Assembly (NCBI GenBank): GCA_903847975.1
Contig: CAINFC010000009.1
Coordinates: 1-64,000 of the forward strand
Origin: an uncultured Acidobacteriota bacterium
Lineage (GTDB): Bacteria; Acidobacteriota; UBA6911; CAINFC01
Direction: 5' to 3'
Length of the DNA stretch: 64,000 nucleotides
In this document: positions 36,568-44,774 of the stretch, piece after piece
Layout of the letters: each line of letters opens with the position of its first letter
Position numbering within the stretch: position 1 is the first letter of the stretch
Position numbers and translations under genes: made by a program
Notes under the pieces: generated by a model
The model's database searches: none
What the model was told of the DNA's origin: nothing
The model's input: only the letters and a program-made list of their open reading frames with translations

Positions 36568-36596
36568 TTGATTTCCCTGTGGCCTTGTCGTATGCT
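36568..36596 (+). promoter_or_regulatory. Sigma70-type promoter for the GH106-like gene
   Basis: TTGATT (36568-36573), a 17-base spacer and TATGCT (36591-36596). It lies across the GTG at 36579, so that codon is unlikely to be the translation start. Confidence 0.5.
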
Positions 36597-36674
36597 TGCC
36601 GGGTCGCAGGAATTGAGAGCAAAGCAACTGCCTGCTTACCTATAACGGCTGCCCATGGAGACCACCTGCCCTTG

Positions 36675-39600
36675 TTGACCCTACTTCGCTTTGTTTTGAA
36701 ATCCCGGGGTTGGGGAGTTGTTGCATCTGCCCGCAAATGCCAGTGGCTTCTTTTCTGCTGTCTTCTCTCTTCCTTCCCCGCCAGGGGGAGCGAAAGCAAC
36801 CCGGATCCAGGCCGGATTCCTTTTTCCTTGCTGAAAGAAGGGTTTCTTAACCCGCCGGCCTCGGCCCGCCCCGGCGTTTACTGGTACTTCATGGATGGGA
36901 ATCTTTCCAGGGAGGGCATTACCCGGGATCTGGAGTCGATGAAGGCGGCCGGGATAGGGCACGCTCTGTTTCTCGAGGTCAATATCGGCATTCCCCGCGG
37001 AAGCGTCGAATTTTTCAGCGAGCCCTGGCTGGATCTTTTCCGGCACGCCGTCCGGGAGTCGGAAAGGCTGGGGATACGGCTCTCGCTGGGCATGGGCCCG
37101 GGCTGGTCCGGCAGCGGCGGCCCCTGGATCCAGGCGGAACAGTCCATGCAGCAGCTGGTCTCCTCCGCCTTGGATGTAAAGGGAGGGACGAACCAGAGAA
37201 TCGTTTTGCCTGTGCCGCCTCCGAAAGCTCCTCCCCTTGGAGGGGCAGGACTGAAGCTTTCCCCCGATCTGAAAAAAAGATGGGAGGATTACTATGCCGA
37301 CGTCTGCGTCCTGGCGTTCCCGACGACGGCCCGGGGGGATTCCCTGGAATCGCTGGATAGGAAAGCCCTGTATATCCGCTATGGCCATACGGCCTGGCCC
37401 GAAAAGTCGATGCCGTGGTACCCGGCTGCGGCCGATTACCCAGGGGCGGATCCGCTTTCCTGCGTCTCCTCCGGGAGCATCCGCGATCTCAGCATGCATC
37501 TGCGGTCGGACGGGACGCTGGACTATTCCTTTCCGCCCGGAAACTGGACCGTGGTCCGTTTCGGGAAGAGAAACAACGGCGCCGTTACCCGTCCGGCCCC
37601 TCATCCTGGACTTGGGTTCGAAAGCAGCGTATTTGACCCCAAAGCCATCGAATTTCAATACAACACCTACATCGGCAGGCTCATTTCCCTGGTAGGGAAA
37701 CCGGATAAGAACAAGCCGGGCGGGTGGAAATCCGTTCATATCGACAGCTGGGAAATCGGAACCCAGAACTGGAGTGATGAATTCCGCAGGGAGTTCATCC
37801 GGGCGAGAGGATACGATTGCCTGCCTTTCCTCCCCGTCTTTTCAGGATACATTGTCGATTCCCGCGAGGTTAGCGAACGTTTTTTATGGGACGTGCGCCT
37901 TACCGCCTCGGAGCTGGTTGCGGGCAGCTATTCCCGAAAGGTAAAAGAGCTTTGTTCCCGGGACGGATTTCAGTTTTCGCTGGAACCTTATGCGGGGAAC
38001 CCTTCCGCCGACCTGGATTATGGCGAGGCGGCCGACGTTCCGATGGGCGAATTCTGGAGCAAAGGCATCGGCTATAACTCCGCATACAGCTGCACGGAAG
38101 CGGCCTCCCTGGCGCATGTTCACGGCAGAAAAGTGGCTGCCGCCGAAGCCTTCACCGCCCAGGCAGGCAAAGACGGGTGGATTCAGTACCCGGGCTCGAT
38201 GAAAGACCAGAGCGACTGGGCGTTTGCGGCCGGAATCAACCATTTTGTATTTCATACTTTTGTCCACCAGCCCTTTGACGGCAACCTGAAGCCGGGAATG
38301 ACCATGGGGCCGTTCGGGGTGCATTGGGACGGGAGGCAGACCTGGTGGCCGATGGCGGACGGTTACCACCGGTATGTTTCCCGCTGTCAGTATGTGCTTC
38401 AGCAGGGGCGGACCGTTGCCGACATCCTCTACCTTACGCCGGAAGGCGCCCCCCTGGTATTCCATCCGCCCTCATCGGCGCTGGCGGGGGAGGCCGCCCT
38501 GCCCGACCGCAGGGGATACAACTTTGACGGGTGCTCCCCGAAGGCTTTGATGAAATATGCCTCCGTCCGGGATCACCGGATCGTGTTTCCCTCCGGGGCA
38601 GCCTATCGTCTGCTGGTTCTTCCGGCCGTTCAAACCATGAGCCCCGGGCTGCTGGCCGGATTGGAATCGCTTCTCCGGGCCGGCGCTTACCTGGTCGGCA
38701 CGCCGCCGGAAAAAGCTCCCGGCCTGGAAAATTATCCGCAATGCGACCGGCAAATCAGGAAAAAGGCCGCAGAGCTGTGGGGCGGCCTGGAGGCGCCTGC
38801 CCTTGTCGCAGAGAGGAGAGTCGGCCGGGGCGCCGTATACTGGGGCGGAAGCCTTACCGATCATACGCTTCCGGAACTCTACCCGGATTACGAGGCCACC
38901 TCCGCGCTGATCCGGAAACTCGGCCTGCCGGAAGACTTTGATTGCGGCAGCAACCTGAGGTACACCCATAGAACATCCGGCGATTGGGATCTCTATTTTG
39001 TCTCCAATAAAACCGATAAGAAGGTATCCGCGGAATGTTCCTTCCGATCCGTTCAGGGAAGCCCGGAACTCTGGAACCCGGTAACCGGGGAAACCAGGAT
39101 GCTGCCGGAATATTCAATGGCGGCCGAACGCACCGTCATTCCCATGAAATTCGAGCCCTTCCAGAGTTTCCTGGTTGTTTTTTCGAAAGGCCGTCTGCGG
39201 AAAGTTCCTGCGGGCAGGAATTTTTCCGAAGAATGGACGGAGCAGATCCTGGATAAGCCGTGGTCTGTTTCCTTTGATCCGGAATGGGGCGGTCCGCCGC
39301 TGGTACATTGGGATCGCCTGGAAGACTGGACGGCAAGACCGGAAGATGGCATCCGGTACTATTCCGGCATTGCGACCTACCGAACTGCGTTCCAACTCCC
39401 GGAAAGCGTGGTGCCGGACGGGAAATCCGAGTGGTTCCTGGATCTGGGGGAGGTGAATCAACTGGCACGGGTGAGACTGAACGGCCTGGATATGGGAGCC
39501 CTCTGGACCGTTCCTTTCCGCGTCAGGATTACGGATGCCCTGCGTACCGGGAAGAATCTGCTGGAGATCGAAGTGGCCAACCTCTGGGCAAACCGGCTGA

Positions 39601-39794
39601 TCGGCGATGAGCAAAAACCGGACGACGGAATCGTGAAGGGCCAATGGCCGGACTGGTTAAGAAACGGCACGCCGAGAAGCTCGGGCAGGTTTACCTTTAC
39701 CACTTTCCGGTATTACAGCAGGGATTCCGGGCTGCGGAAATCCGGGCTGATCGGGCCGGTAAAAATCCTCATCCCCAGGAATACCGGTGAGTAA
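36675..39794 (+). CDS. Secreted GH106-like alpha-L-rhamnosidase
   Basis: About 1,040 residues, matching large GH106-type rhamnosidases of pectin and glycan degraders. Typical segments are FLNPPASARPGVYWYFMDGN followed by SREGITRDLESMKAAGIG, RLSLGMGPGWSGSGGPWI and HIDSWEIGTQNWSDEFRREF (catalytic-region Glu). Others are SLEPYAGNP, MGEFWSKG and FVFHTFVHQPF, with a C-terminal galactose-binding-like sandwich (WFLDLGEVNQLARVRLNGLD). A hydrophobic signal segment QWLLFCCLLSSFPARG occurs near residue 25. The start is uncertain: a promoter excludes GTG 36579. TTG 36675 overlaps the stop of a seven-codon frame (TTGA) and is my choice. It releases L-rhamnose outside the cytoplasm. Confidence 0.85.
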   Translation: MTLLRFVLKSRGWGVVASARKCQWLLFCCLLSSFPARGSESNPDPGRIPFSLLKEGFLNPPASARPGVYWYFMDGNLSREGITRDLESMKAAGIGHALFLEVNIGIPRGSVEFFSEPWLDLFRHAVRESERLGIRLSLGMGPGWSGSGGPWIQAEQSMQQLVSSALDVKGGTNQRIVLPVPPPKAPPLGGAGLKLSPDLKKRWEDYYADVCVLAFPTTARGDSLESLDRKALYIRYGHTAWPEKSMPWYPAAADYPGADPLSCVSSGSIRDLSMHLRSDGTLDYSFPPGNWTVVRFGKRNNGAVTRPAPHPGLGFESSVFDPKAIEFQYNTYIGRLISLVGKPDKNKPGGWKSVHIDSWEIGTQNWSDEFRREFIRARGYDCLPFLPVFSGYIVDSREVSERFLWDVRLTASELVAGSYSRKVKELCSRDGFQFSLEPYAGNPSADLDYGEAADVPMGEFWSKGIGYNSAYSCTEAASLAHVHGRKVAAAEAFTAQAGKDGWIQYPGSMKDQSDWAFAAGINHFVFHTFVHQPFDGNLKPGMTMGPFGVHWDGRQTWWPMADGYHRYVSRCQYVLQQGRTVADILYLTPEGAPLVFHPPSSALAGEAALPDRRGYNFDGCSPKALMKYASVRDHRIVFPSGAAYRLLVLPAVQTMSPGLLAGLESLLRAGAYLVGTPPEKAPGLENYPQCDRQIRKKAAELWGGLEAPALVAERRVGRGAVYWGGSLTDHTLPELYPDYEATSALIRKLGLPEDFDCGSNLRYTHRTSGDWDLYFVSNKTDKKVSAECSFRSVQGSPELWNPVTGETRMLPEYSMAAERTVIPMKFEPFQSFLVVFSKGRLRKVPAGRNFSEEWTEQILDKPWSVSFDPEWGGPPLVHWDRLEDWTARPEDGIRYYSGIATYRTAFQLPESVVPDGKSEWFLDLGEVNQLARVRLNGLDMGALWTVPFRVRITDALRTGKNLLEIEVANLWANRLIGDEQKPDDGIVKGQWPDWLRNGTPRSSGRFTFTTFRYYSRDSGLRKSGLIGPVKILIPRNTGE

Positions 39795-39821
39795 AGAATG
39801 GTTTCCGCCTGATTTCAGAAA

Positions 39822-39876
39822 GTTACACGGAAACAGCGGATGGGACGGATGAAAGCGGATGTAATCTGAGAAATCC
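39822..39876. repeat. Dispersed palindromic repeat, copy D (right arm missing)
   Basis: The left arm with outer flank, GTTACACGGAAACAGCGGAT (39822-39841), is the exact reverse complement of the right arm plus flank of copies A and B. The interior (GGGACGGATGAAAGCGGATGTAATCTG) resembles copy B, but the right arm is lost. Confidence 0.7.
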
Positions 39877-39890
39877 TTTCCTTCCTTCCC

Positions 39891-40571
39891 TTAATTCCGG
39901 GGTTCGACCGGCTTGCCGTACACTTCGAGCCAGTCCACCCGGGAGGAGGCGGGCGTGCCGCCGCCGGTCATCAGGTCGGTCCAGCCGATCTGCTCGACGC
40001 GGCTGAGGTCGGGGTGATCCACCCAGGCATCCTCCACGATGGCATCGATCCGCAGCTTGCGCCAGCGGATGTCCTGGATGCTGATTTCGCTTTCCCGCCA
40101 GTCCAGCGTCGGGCCTTCGGAGCGATCGCTGACCAGCCAGGTTCCGTCCGCCAGCTTGAGGATGAGGCGGAGGTGGCGGAAGCCGCTCTGTTTGGTCCTC
40201 CATCGTATTTTGGCCTGCCCGGTCAGGTCGACCAGCCCGTTTTTACGCTGCAGGGCGATGGCACAATTCCCCGCGCAGGTCCCGGTCCATATATAGAAAG
40301 GATCGTCGGCGGGCTTGTCGTGATGGCTTTTCTTGATCCCCTCTTTGCCGGGCCCGTAGGTAAGGAGCAGCAGATCCGGATGAGAAACGTGCTCCTGGGT
40401 GACGGGCGTGGCCGCCGGGGTTTCCTTCCAGTCTTCCCGGAAGAAAAGCCCCGGCCGGTCCTGGGCCCGAACTCCGCTGCCGGCCAGGGCCAGGAACACG
40501 GCCGCCCCGGCTGTCAGATGGTAAAAATGCTGAAAACTTCTTCCCGAAAACAGAACTCCCTCACCCTTCAT
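39891..40571 (-). CDS. Secreted protein of unknown function
   Basis: A 226-residue exported protein (hydrophobic LTAGAAVFLALAGSGVRAQ) that I cannot place in a named family. The mature part is beta-rich: FREDWKETPAATPVTQEHV, then DPFYIWTGTCAGNCAIALQR (two cysteines five residues apart), KIRWRTKQSGFRHLRLILKL and DWLEVYGKPV at the end. The layout suggests a concanavalin-like or galactose-binding-like sandwich, as in DUF1080-type sugar-binding proteins. ATG 40571 has GGAGAACG upstream. It overlaps the small GSU3473-type gene by 11 bases, so the two are coupled. It converges with the GH106 gene across repeat copy D. Confidence 0.6.
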   Translation of the reverse strand: MKGEGVLFSGRSFQHFYHLTAGAAVFLALAGSGVRAQDRPGLFFREDWKETPAATPVTQEHVSHPDLLLLTYGPGKEGIKKSHHDKPADDPFYIWTGTCAGNCAIALQRKNGLVDLTGQAKIRWRTKQSGFRHLRLILKLADGTWLVSDRSEGPTLDWRESEISIQDIRWRKLRIDAIVEDAWVDHPDLSRVEQIGWTDLMTGGGTPASSRVDWLEVYGKPVEPRN

Positions 40572-40758
40572 TCGTTCTCCGCTCCGGACCGCTGTATCCC
40601 GGTTTTTTATTGCCGGTCCGAACGGGATCCACTCCAATGGTCACCCACCCGCTGGACCGCCTGAAACGGGTGATCTGATGATCCTCAATGAGCCGGTCCA
40701 GCATGGACCCCTTGACCATATCGTACCGGTTGTCGGTGTATTGTATCCGAAGTATCAT
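40561..40758 (-). CDS. GSU3473-family small protein
   Basis: A 65-residue cytoplasmic protein, MILRIQYTDNRYDMVKGSML, followed by a helix and RFRRSSGWVTIGVDPVR, and ending in SGPERR. This is the pattern of the small GSU3473-type proteins found in Geobacter and many other bacteria. The function is unknown. A strong GGAGGAAAG site precedes ATG 40758. Its 3-prime end overlaps the next gene on the same strand by 11 bases. It is divergent from the GH36 gene. Confidence 0.82.
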   Translation of the reverse strand: MILRIQYTDNRYDMVKGSMLDRLIEDHQITRFRRSSGWVTIGVDPVRTGNKKPGYSGPERRTNEG

Positions 40759-40831
40759 ACCCCTTTCCTCCTTCCCTGACCTTATTTTACCTTTTCGGGC
40801 AGCGATTTATTCGGCGGAAAACGGAAAACGC

Positions 40832-40860
40832 TTGACCCTGCCCTCCGGACCCCATACAAT
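40832..40860 (+). promoter_or_regulatory. Sigma70-type promoter for the GH36 gene
   Basis: TTGACC (40832-40837), a 17-base spacer and TACAAT (40855-40860). Only six bases separate the -10 box from ATG 40867. Confidence 0.65.
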
Positions 40861-40866
40861 CTCCTC

Positions 40867-40953
40867 ATGTTCGGCGATGGAGGCAAGACCCCCGGCAGCG
40901 CGGTGCTGTTATCCATTTCACCTGTTTATTTCCATAACATCGCTTCTTTATGA
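40867..40953 (+). CDS. Putative leaderless 28-codon upstream ORF
   Basis: It reads MFGDGGKTPGSAVLL, then SISPVYFHNIASL, and stop. ATG 40867 lies six bases after a TACAAT -10 box, the spacing of leaderless mRNAs. Its TGA (40951-40953) overlaps the ATG of the GH36 gene (40950-40952) as ATGA, and that gene has no Shine-Dalgarno sequence. A translated coupling peptide would explain how the enzyme is initiated. It could instead be a chance frame. Confidence 0.4.
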   Translation: MFGDGGKTPGSAVLLSISPVYFHNIASL

Positions 40954-42989
40954 AAACAAAAGTTCTCCCCGTTTTTATCCTGTATTTGTTCTTCCTTGCG
41001 GAAATTTTTCTTCCTGCCGCCAGGGCCGGCGAATCCGGTCCCGATGTCGGACAGTGGATCAGCGAACAGTTCGCGGAGAAGAAGGTTCCTCCTTTTTCCT
41101 TTGTCTATGGAGGGAGGAGCTCCGATCTTTTTATTACCCGGTGGGACTACCGGAGGGAAACCGTGGAATCGGCCGATCCGGCCAGGGAGGAATCGGTCGT
41201 CACCTATTCCGACAGGGAAACGGGCCTGGCGGTCCGCTGTTTTCTGACGCGGTTCAGGGATTTCCCCGCCGTGGAGTGGGTTTTGAAATTTCAGAACCGG
41301 TCCGACCGGAATACGCCGCTGCTGGAAAAGGCGGCCGTTCTGCGCCACTCTTTTACCGGCCGGCAGAGCGGACCGTTCCTCCTGCATCGCGCCCGGGGGA
41401 GCAATGCGGAAAGGAGCGATTTTCAGCCCATCGACACGGAGCTCAAAGTCGGGGACAGCGTTTATATGACCCCTTCCGGCGGGAGATCGTCCGACACCAC
41501 CGCGTTCCCGTTTTTCAACCTGGAGCTGCCGGGGCAGCAGGGCGTGGTGGCCGCCGTGGGATGGTCCGGAAAATGGTATGCGGAAATCCAGCGCCCGGAG
41601 GAAAGCGCACTTTCGGTGAAAGCGGGCATGGAAAAGATGCAGCTGGTTCTCTATCCCCGCGAGGAAATCCGCACCCCGCGCATCGCCCTGCTTTTCTGGG
41701 AGGGTGCCGACCGGATGACCGGCCACAACCGGTTCCGGCAGTTCATTCTGGCGCATCACACCCGGAAAATCGGCGGGAAGATGGCCGAGCTTCCTTTTGC
41801 CGCCGGCCTGGGCTACGGCGGGCCGGCGCCGTGCAACGAGTACTCCTGCCTGACCGAATCCTATGCCGTCGCCCTCGTCGACCGTTTCCGCCGGTTCCGG
41901 GTGGTGCCCGAGGTTTTCTGGATCGACGCCGGCTGGTACACCGGCTGCGGAAACTGGTGGGAGCATGTCGGCAACTGGACGGTCAACCGGGAAAACTTTC
42001 CGAACGGTCTCAAGCCGGTCGCCGATGCCATCCACCGGGCGGGCGCCAAATTCATCCTCTGGTTCGAGCCGGAGCGCGTCCGCAAGGGGACGCTGATCGA
42101 GCAGCAGCACCCCGAGTGGCTGCTCGGCGTTCCGGGCTCGCCGGACCTGCTGTTTGACCTCGGGAACCGGGATGCCCTGGCCTGGCTGACCGGCACCATT
42201 TCCGATACCCTGGCCCGGGAAGGCGTGGATTACTACCGCCAGGATTTCAATTTCGATCCCTGGCGCTACTGGGAGCGGAAGGACACGGCGCAGCGGATCG
42301 GCATGGCCGAGATCCGGCACATCGAAGGCCTGTACGAATACTGGGATGCCCTCCTGGCGCGCTTTCCCAACCTGGTGATCGACAACTGCGCCAGCGGCGG
42401 CCGGCGCATCGACCTGGAGACCGTGTCCCGCAGCTCGCCGCTGTGGCGCACCGATTACCAGTACGGCGAACCCAACGGCTACCAGTGCCACACCTACGGA
42501 CTGCATTTCTACCTCCCGCTGCACGGCACGGGGAACTTCACCTTTTCCCCCTACCACTTCCGTTCCAGCCTGGGCAGCGCCCTGGTGGTGGCCTGGGATG
42601 TCAACAGCCGGGAGATGAGCCAGGCGGCCATGCAGAAGTACATCGCCGACTTCAAGCGCCTGCGCCCCTATTTCTACGAAGACTACTATCCGCTGACCCC
42701 GGTCCGCGGCAACACCGGCAACGGGGTCTGGCTGGCCTGCCAGTTCCACCGCCCGAAGGAGTCGGACGGCATCATCCTGGCGTTCCGGCGGGAGGAGAGC
42801 CAGGAGGACACCCTTCCGGTGCGGCTGCGGGGGCTCGTCGAATCGGCGGTTTACGAAATGCACTACGAAGACTACGGTCTGACGGTACGAAATACGGGCC
42901 GGGAGCTGATGGAAGGCATCCGCCTGTCCATTCCGCAGCGGCCGGCCTCCCTGCTGGCCCATTACCGGCAGGTGGAAAGCAGGCCCTGA
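40950..42989 (+). CDS. Secreted GH36 alpha-galactosidase
   Basis: A 679-residue exported enzyme (signal peptide MKTKVLPVFILYLFFLAEIF). An N-terminal beta-supersandwich (to about residue 280) precedes a barrel with FWIDAGWY (324-330) and ILWFEPERV (369-377). The nucleophile is Asp432 in YYRQDFNFD. NCASGGRRIDLE (479-490) is the GH36 signature, and Asp502 in LWRTDYQYG is the acid/base. It releases alpha-galactose (or alpha-N-acetylgalactosamine) from oligosaccharides outside the cytoplasm. ATG 40950 lacks a ribosome site and overlaps the stop of the short upstream ORF. A small SnoaL-like gene follows after 150 bases. Confidence 0.93.
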   Translation: MKTKVLPVFILYLFFLAEIFLPAARAGESGPDVGQWISEQFAEKKVPPFSFVYGGRSSDLFITRWDYRRETVESADPAREESVVTYSDRETGLAVRCFLTRFRDFPAVEWVLKFQNRSDRNTPLLEKAAVLRHSFTGRQSGPFLLHRARGSNAERSDFQPIDTELKVGDSVYMTPSGGRSSDTTAFPFFNLELPGQQGVVAAVGWSGKWYAEIQRPEESALSVKAGMEKMQLVLYPREEIRTPRIALLFWEGADRMTGHNRFRQFILAHHTRKIGGKMAELPFAAGLGYGGPAPCNEYSCLTESYAVALVDRFRRFRVVPEVFWIDAGWYTGCGNWWEHVGNWTVNRENFPNGLKPVADAIHRAGAKFILWFEPERVRKGTLIEQQHPEWLLGVPGSPDLLFDLGNRDALAWLTGTISDTLAREGVDYYRQDFNFDPWRYWERKDTAQRIGMAEIRHIEGLYEYWDALLARFPNLVIDNCASGGRRIDLETVSRSSPLWRTDYQYGEPNGYQCHTYGLHFYLPLHGTGNFTFSPYHFRSSLGSALVVAWDVNSREMSQAAMQKYIADFKRLRPYFYEDYYPLTPVRGNTGNGVWLACQFHRPKESDGIILAFRREESQEDTLPVRLRGLVESAVYEMHYEDYGLTVRNTGRELMEGIRLSIPQRPASLLAHYRQVESRP

Positions 42990-43141
42990 CGGCCGGCTAA
43001 ATTGGAAGGCCCGGAATTTTTCCCGATGCCGGAGTGTGTATCCTTGCTATCTTAGTGCCTTTGCGTGCAAAATGCTTGGCAGCGGGTTTGCCGTCGCAGG
43101 CCTTGCGCTATACCCGTTTTACTTGGAACAGGAGAAAATCG

Positions 43142-43570
43142 ATGAGAAATTTATGGCTCGGGCTGATTGTTTTCTTTTTGGTGTCGGGAAATCTTGCTGC
43201 GGCCGATCCGAAGGCCGAGGTGGAGAAGGCGGAGCGCGGCTGGGCCGACGGTATCGTCCGGGCGGACCTCGAGGCTCTGGATAAGCTGCTGGCGCCCGAC
43301 CTGGTGTATACCCACTCCAGCGGGGATCGGGACTCCAAAGCCAGCTACATGGAGCGGATCCGCACCGGGAAGCTGAAGTACAGCAAGGTGGATTACAAGG
43401 CCATCGAAGCCTACCTGCTCAAGGACGACGTGGCTTTCGTGGCCATGCGCGCCGAAGTGCATGTCCAGTCGACCGCCGCCAGCGTGATGCAGCTTTCCGT
43501 GCTCCATGTGTTCGTGCAGCGCCAGGGGCGCTGGCAGCTGGTGGCGCACCAGTCGGCGCGGCTGCCGTGA
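43142..43570 (+). CDS. Exported DUF4440/SnoaL-like protein
   Basis: A 142-residue protein with a signal peptide (MRNLWLGLIVFFLVSGNLAA) and a cone-shaped NTF2/SnoaL-like fold. VEKAERGWADGIVRADLEAL and KLLAPDLVYTHSSG form the DUF4440 start, KASYMERIRTGKLKYSKVD the middle and LHVFVQRQGRWQLVAHQSAR the final strand. The pocket may bind or hydrate a small ligand, but no activity can be stated. AGGAGA precedes ATG 43142. It lies after the GH36 gene and before the promoter of the Gfo/Idh operon, so it may belong to neither unit. Confidence 0.85.
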   Translation: MRNLWLGLIVFFLVSGNLAAADPKAEVEKAERGWADGIVRADLEALDKLLAPDLVYTHSSGDRDSKASYMERIRTGKLKYSKVDYKAIEAYLLKDDVAFVAMRAEVHVQSTAASVMQLSVLHVFVQRQGRWQLVAHQSARLP

Positions 43571-43597
43571 CCTTGGGCGGAAATTCCGCGCTTTCGT

Positions 43598-43627
43598 TTG
43601 ACAGCGGTTTTCCGGTCCGAATAACAT
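43598..43627 (+). promoter_or_regulatory. Sigma70-type promoter, oxidoreductase/DUF2157 operon
   Basis: TTGACA (43598-43603), an 18-base spacer and TAACAT (43622-43627), 38 bases before ATG 43665. Confidence 0.5.
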
Positions 43628-43664
43628 TAACGGAAATTGTTTTCAACTGGGAAAGGGACCCCCT

Positions 43665-44759
43665 ATGGATCGAAGAGACTTCCTGTCTGCCGCCGCCGCT
43701 TCCGGCCTGTCGCTGCACGCCTCGCCGGGGGCTCCGTTCCGCGGATTTCCGGAGGAGGGAAGCCCGCTGCGCGTTGCGCTGATCGGCAAGGACGGTCACA
43801 CCAACGTGGTCCTGGACGGCATGCTCGGCGTCCCGGGCGCCCGGCTGGTCGCCCTGGCCAAGGGGCGGCCGGAGGATGGCATTGCCGGGATTCAGAAGCA
43901 TAAAGCCTTTCTGCCCGACACCCGCATCTATGAGGACTACCGGCGGCTGCTGGACCAGGAAAAGCCGCACCTGGTCGGGATCTGCCTGCCCTATGCCGAA
44001 AATGCCGCGGCCGCCCGCGAGGCCGCCGAGCGCGGCATTCACGTGCTCACCGAAAAGCCGGCGGCCACGACCCTGGCCGAGCTGGACCACCTGGAGGCCG
44101 CGCTAAAAAAGAGCGGCACCGGTTTCAGCATGATGCTCACCCTGCGCTCCTCGCCCCGCTTCCAGGCGGCGCGGCAGGCCGTCCGGCAGGGGTGGGTCGG
44201 GGAGCCCATCCTGATCAGCAGCCAGAAGTCCTACAAATTCGGCCGGGAGCGGCCCTGGTTTTACAAGGATGCCCGGATCTACGGCGGAACCATCCCCTGG
44301 GTCGGGATCCATGCCATCGACTTCATGCGCTACGTCTCCGGGTGCGAATTCACCCAGGTCATGACCTTGCAGGGCAACAAAGCGCATCCGCAGTGGCCCG
44401 GCTGCGAGGACTTCGCCGGGCTGCTGTTCCGCTTGCAGAACGGGGGAACGGCGGTGTGCCATATGGATTTTCTGCGGCCGGACTCCGCCCCGACCCACGG
44501 CGATGACCGGCTGCGCATTGCCGGCAGCGAGGGGGTCCTGGAGGTGCTGGAGAGCCAGGAGCAGATCACCCTGTTTTCCTCTGCCGGCCGGCAGCTGCCC
44601 AAAGAGATGCCGCAGGCTCCGGACCTGCTGGCCAGTTTCGTGGCTTTCCTGCGTGGCAAGGGAGCCCCTCTGGTCGGCGCGGAAGATGCCCTGCGGATCA
44701 CCCGCATCTGTCTTCTGGCCCGGGATGCTGCGGGAAAAGGGAGCTGGGTGAACCTTTAG
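43665..44759 (+). CDS. Tat-exported Gfo/Idh/MocA-family oxidoreductase
   Basis: A 364-residue protein with a twin-arginine leader (MDRRDFLSAAAASGLSLHA), then a Rossmann domain (LRVALIGKDGHTNVVLDGML). HVLTEKPAATTLAEL is the conserved EKP motif with the catalytic-region Lys, and IPWVGIHAIDFMRYVSG is the G-x-x-H-x-x-D strand. The family oxidises sugars, inositols or their derivatives with NAD(P). Exported members keep bound cofactor or act on unknown substrates. It is the first gene of a three-gene run with DUF2157 (gap 15) and DUF4824 proteins. This linkage looks accidental in function but operonic in structure. Confidence 0.9.
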   Translation: MDRRDFLSAAAASGLSLHASPGAPFRGFPEEGSPLRVALIGKDGHTNVVLDGMLGVPGARLVALAKGRPEDGIAGIQKHKAFLPDTRIYEDYRRLLDQEKPHLVGICLPYAENAAAAREAAERGIHVLTEKPAATTLAELDHLEAALKKSGTGFSMMLTLRSSPRFQAARQAVRQGWVGEPILISSQKSYKFGRERPWFYKDARIYGGTIPWVGIHAIDFMRYVSGCEFTQVMTLQGNKAHPQWPGCEDFAGLLFRLQNGGTAVCHMDFLRPDSAPTHGDDRLRIAGSEGVLEVLESQEQITLFSSAGRQLPKEMPQAPDLLASFVAFLRGKGAPLVGAEDALRITRICLLARDAAGKGSWVNL

Positions 44760-44774
44760 GCGCGGGGAACAAGG

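Noticed and set aside
36579-36674. GTG 36579 as start of the GH106-like gene
   Set aside because: A promoter with -10 at 36591-36596 overlaps it and the extra codons do not resemble a signal peptide.
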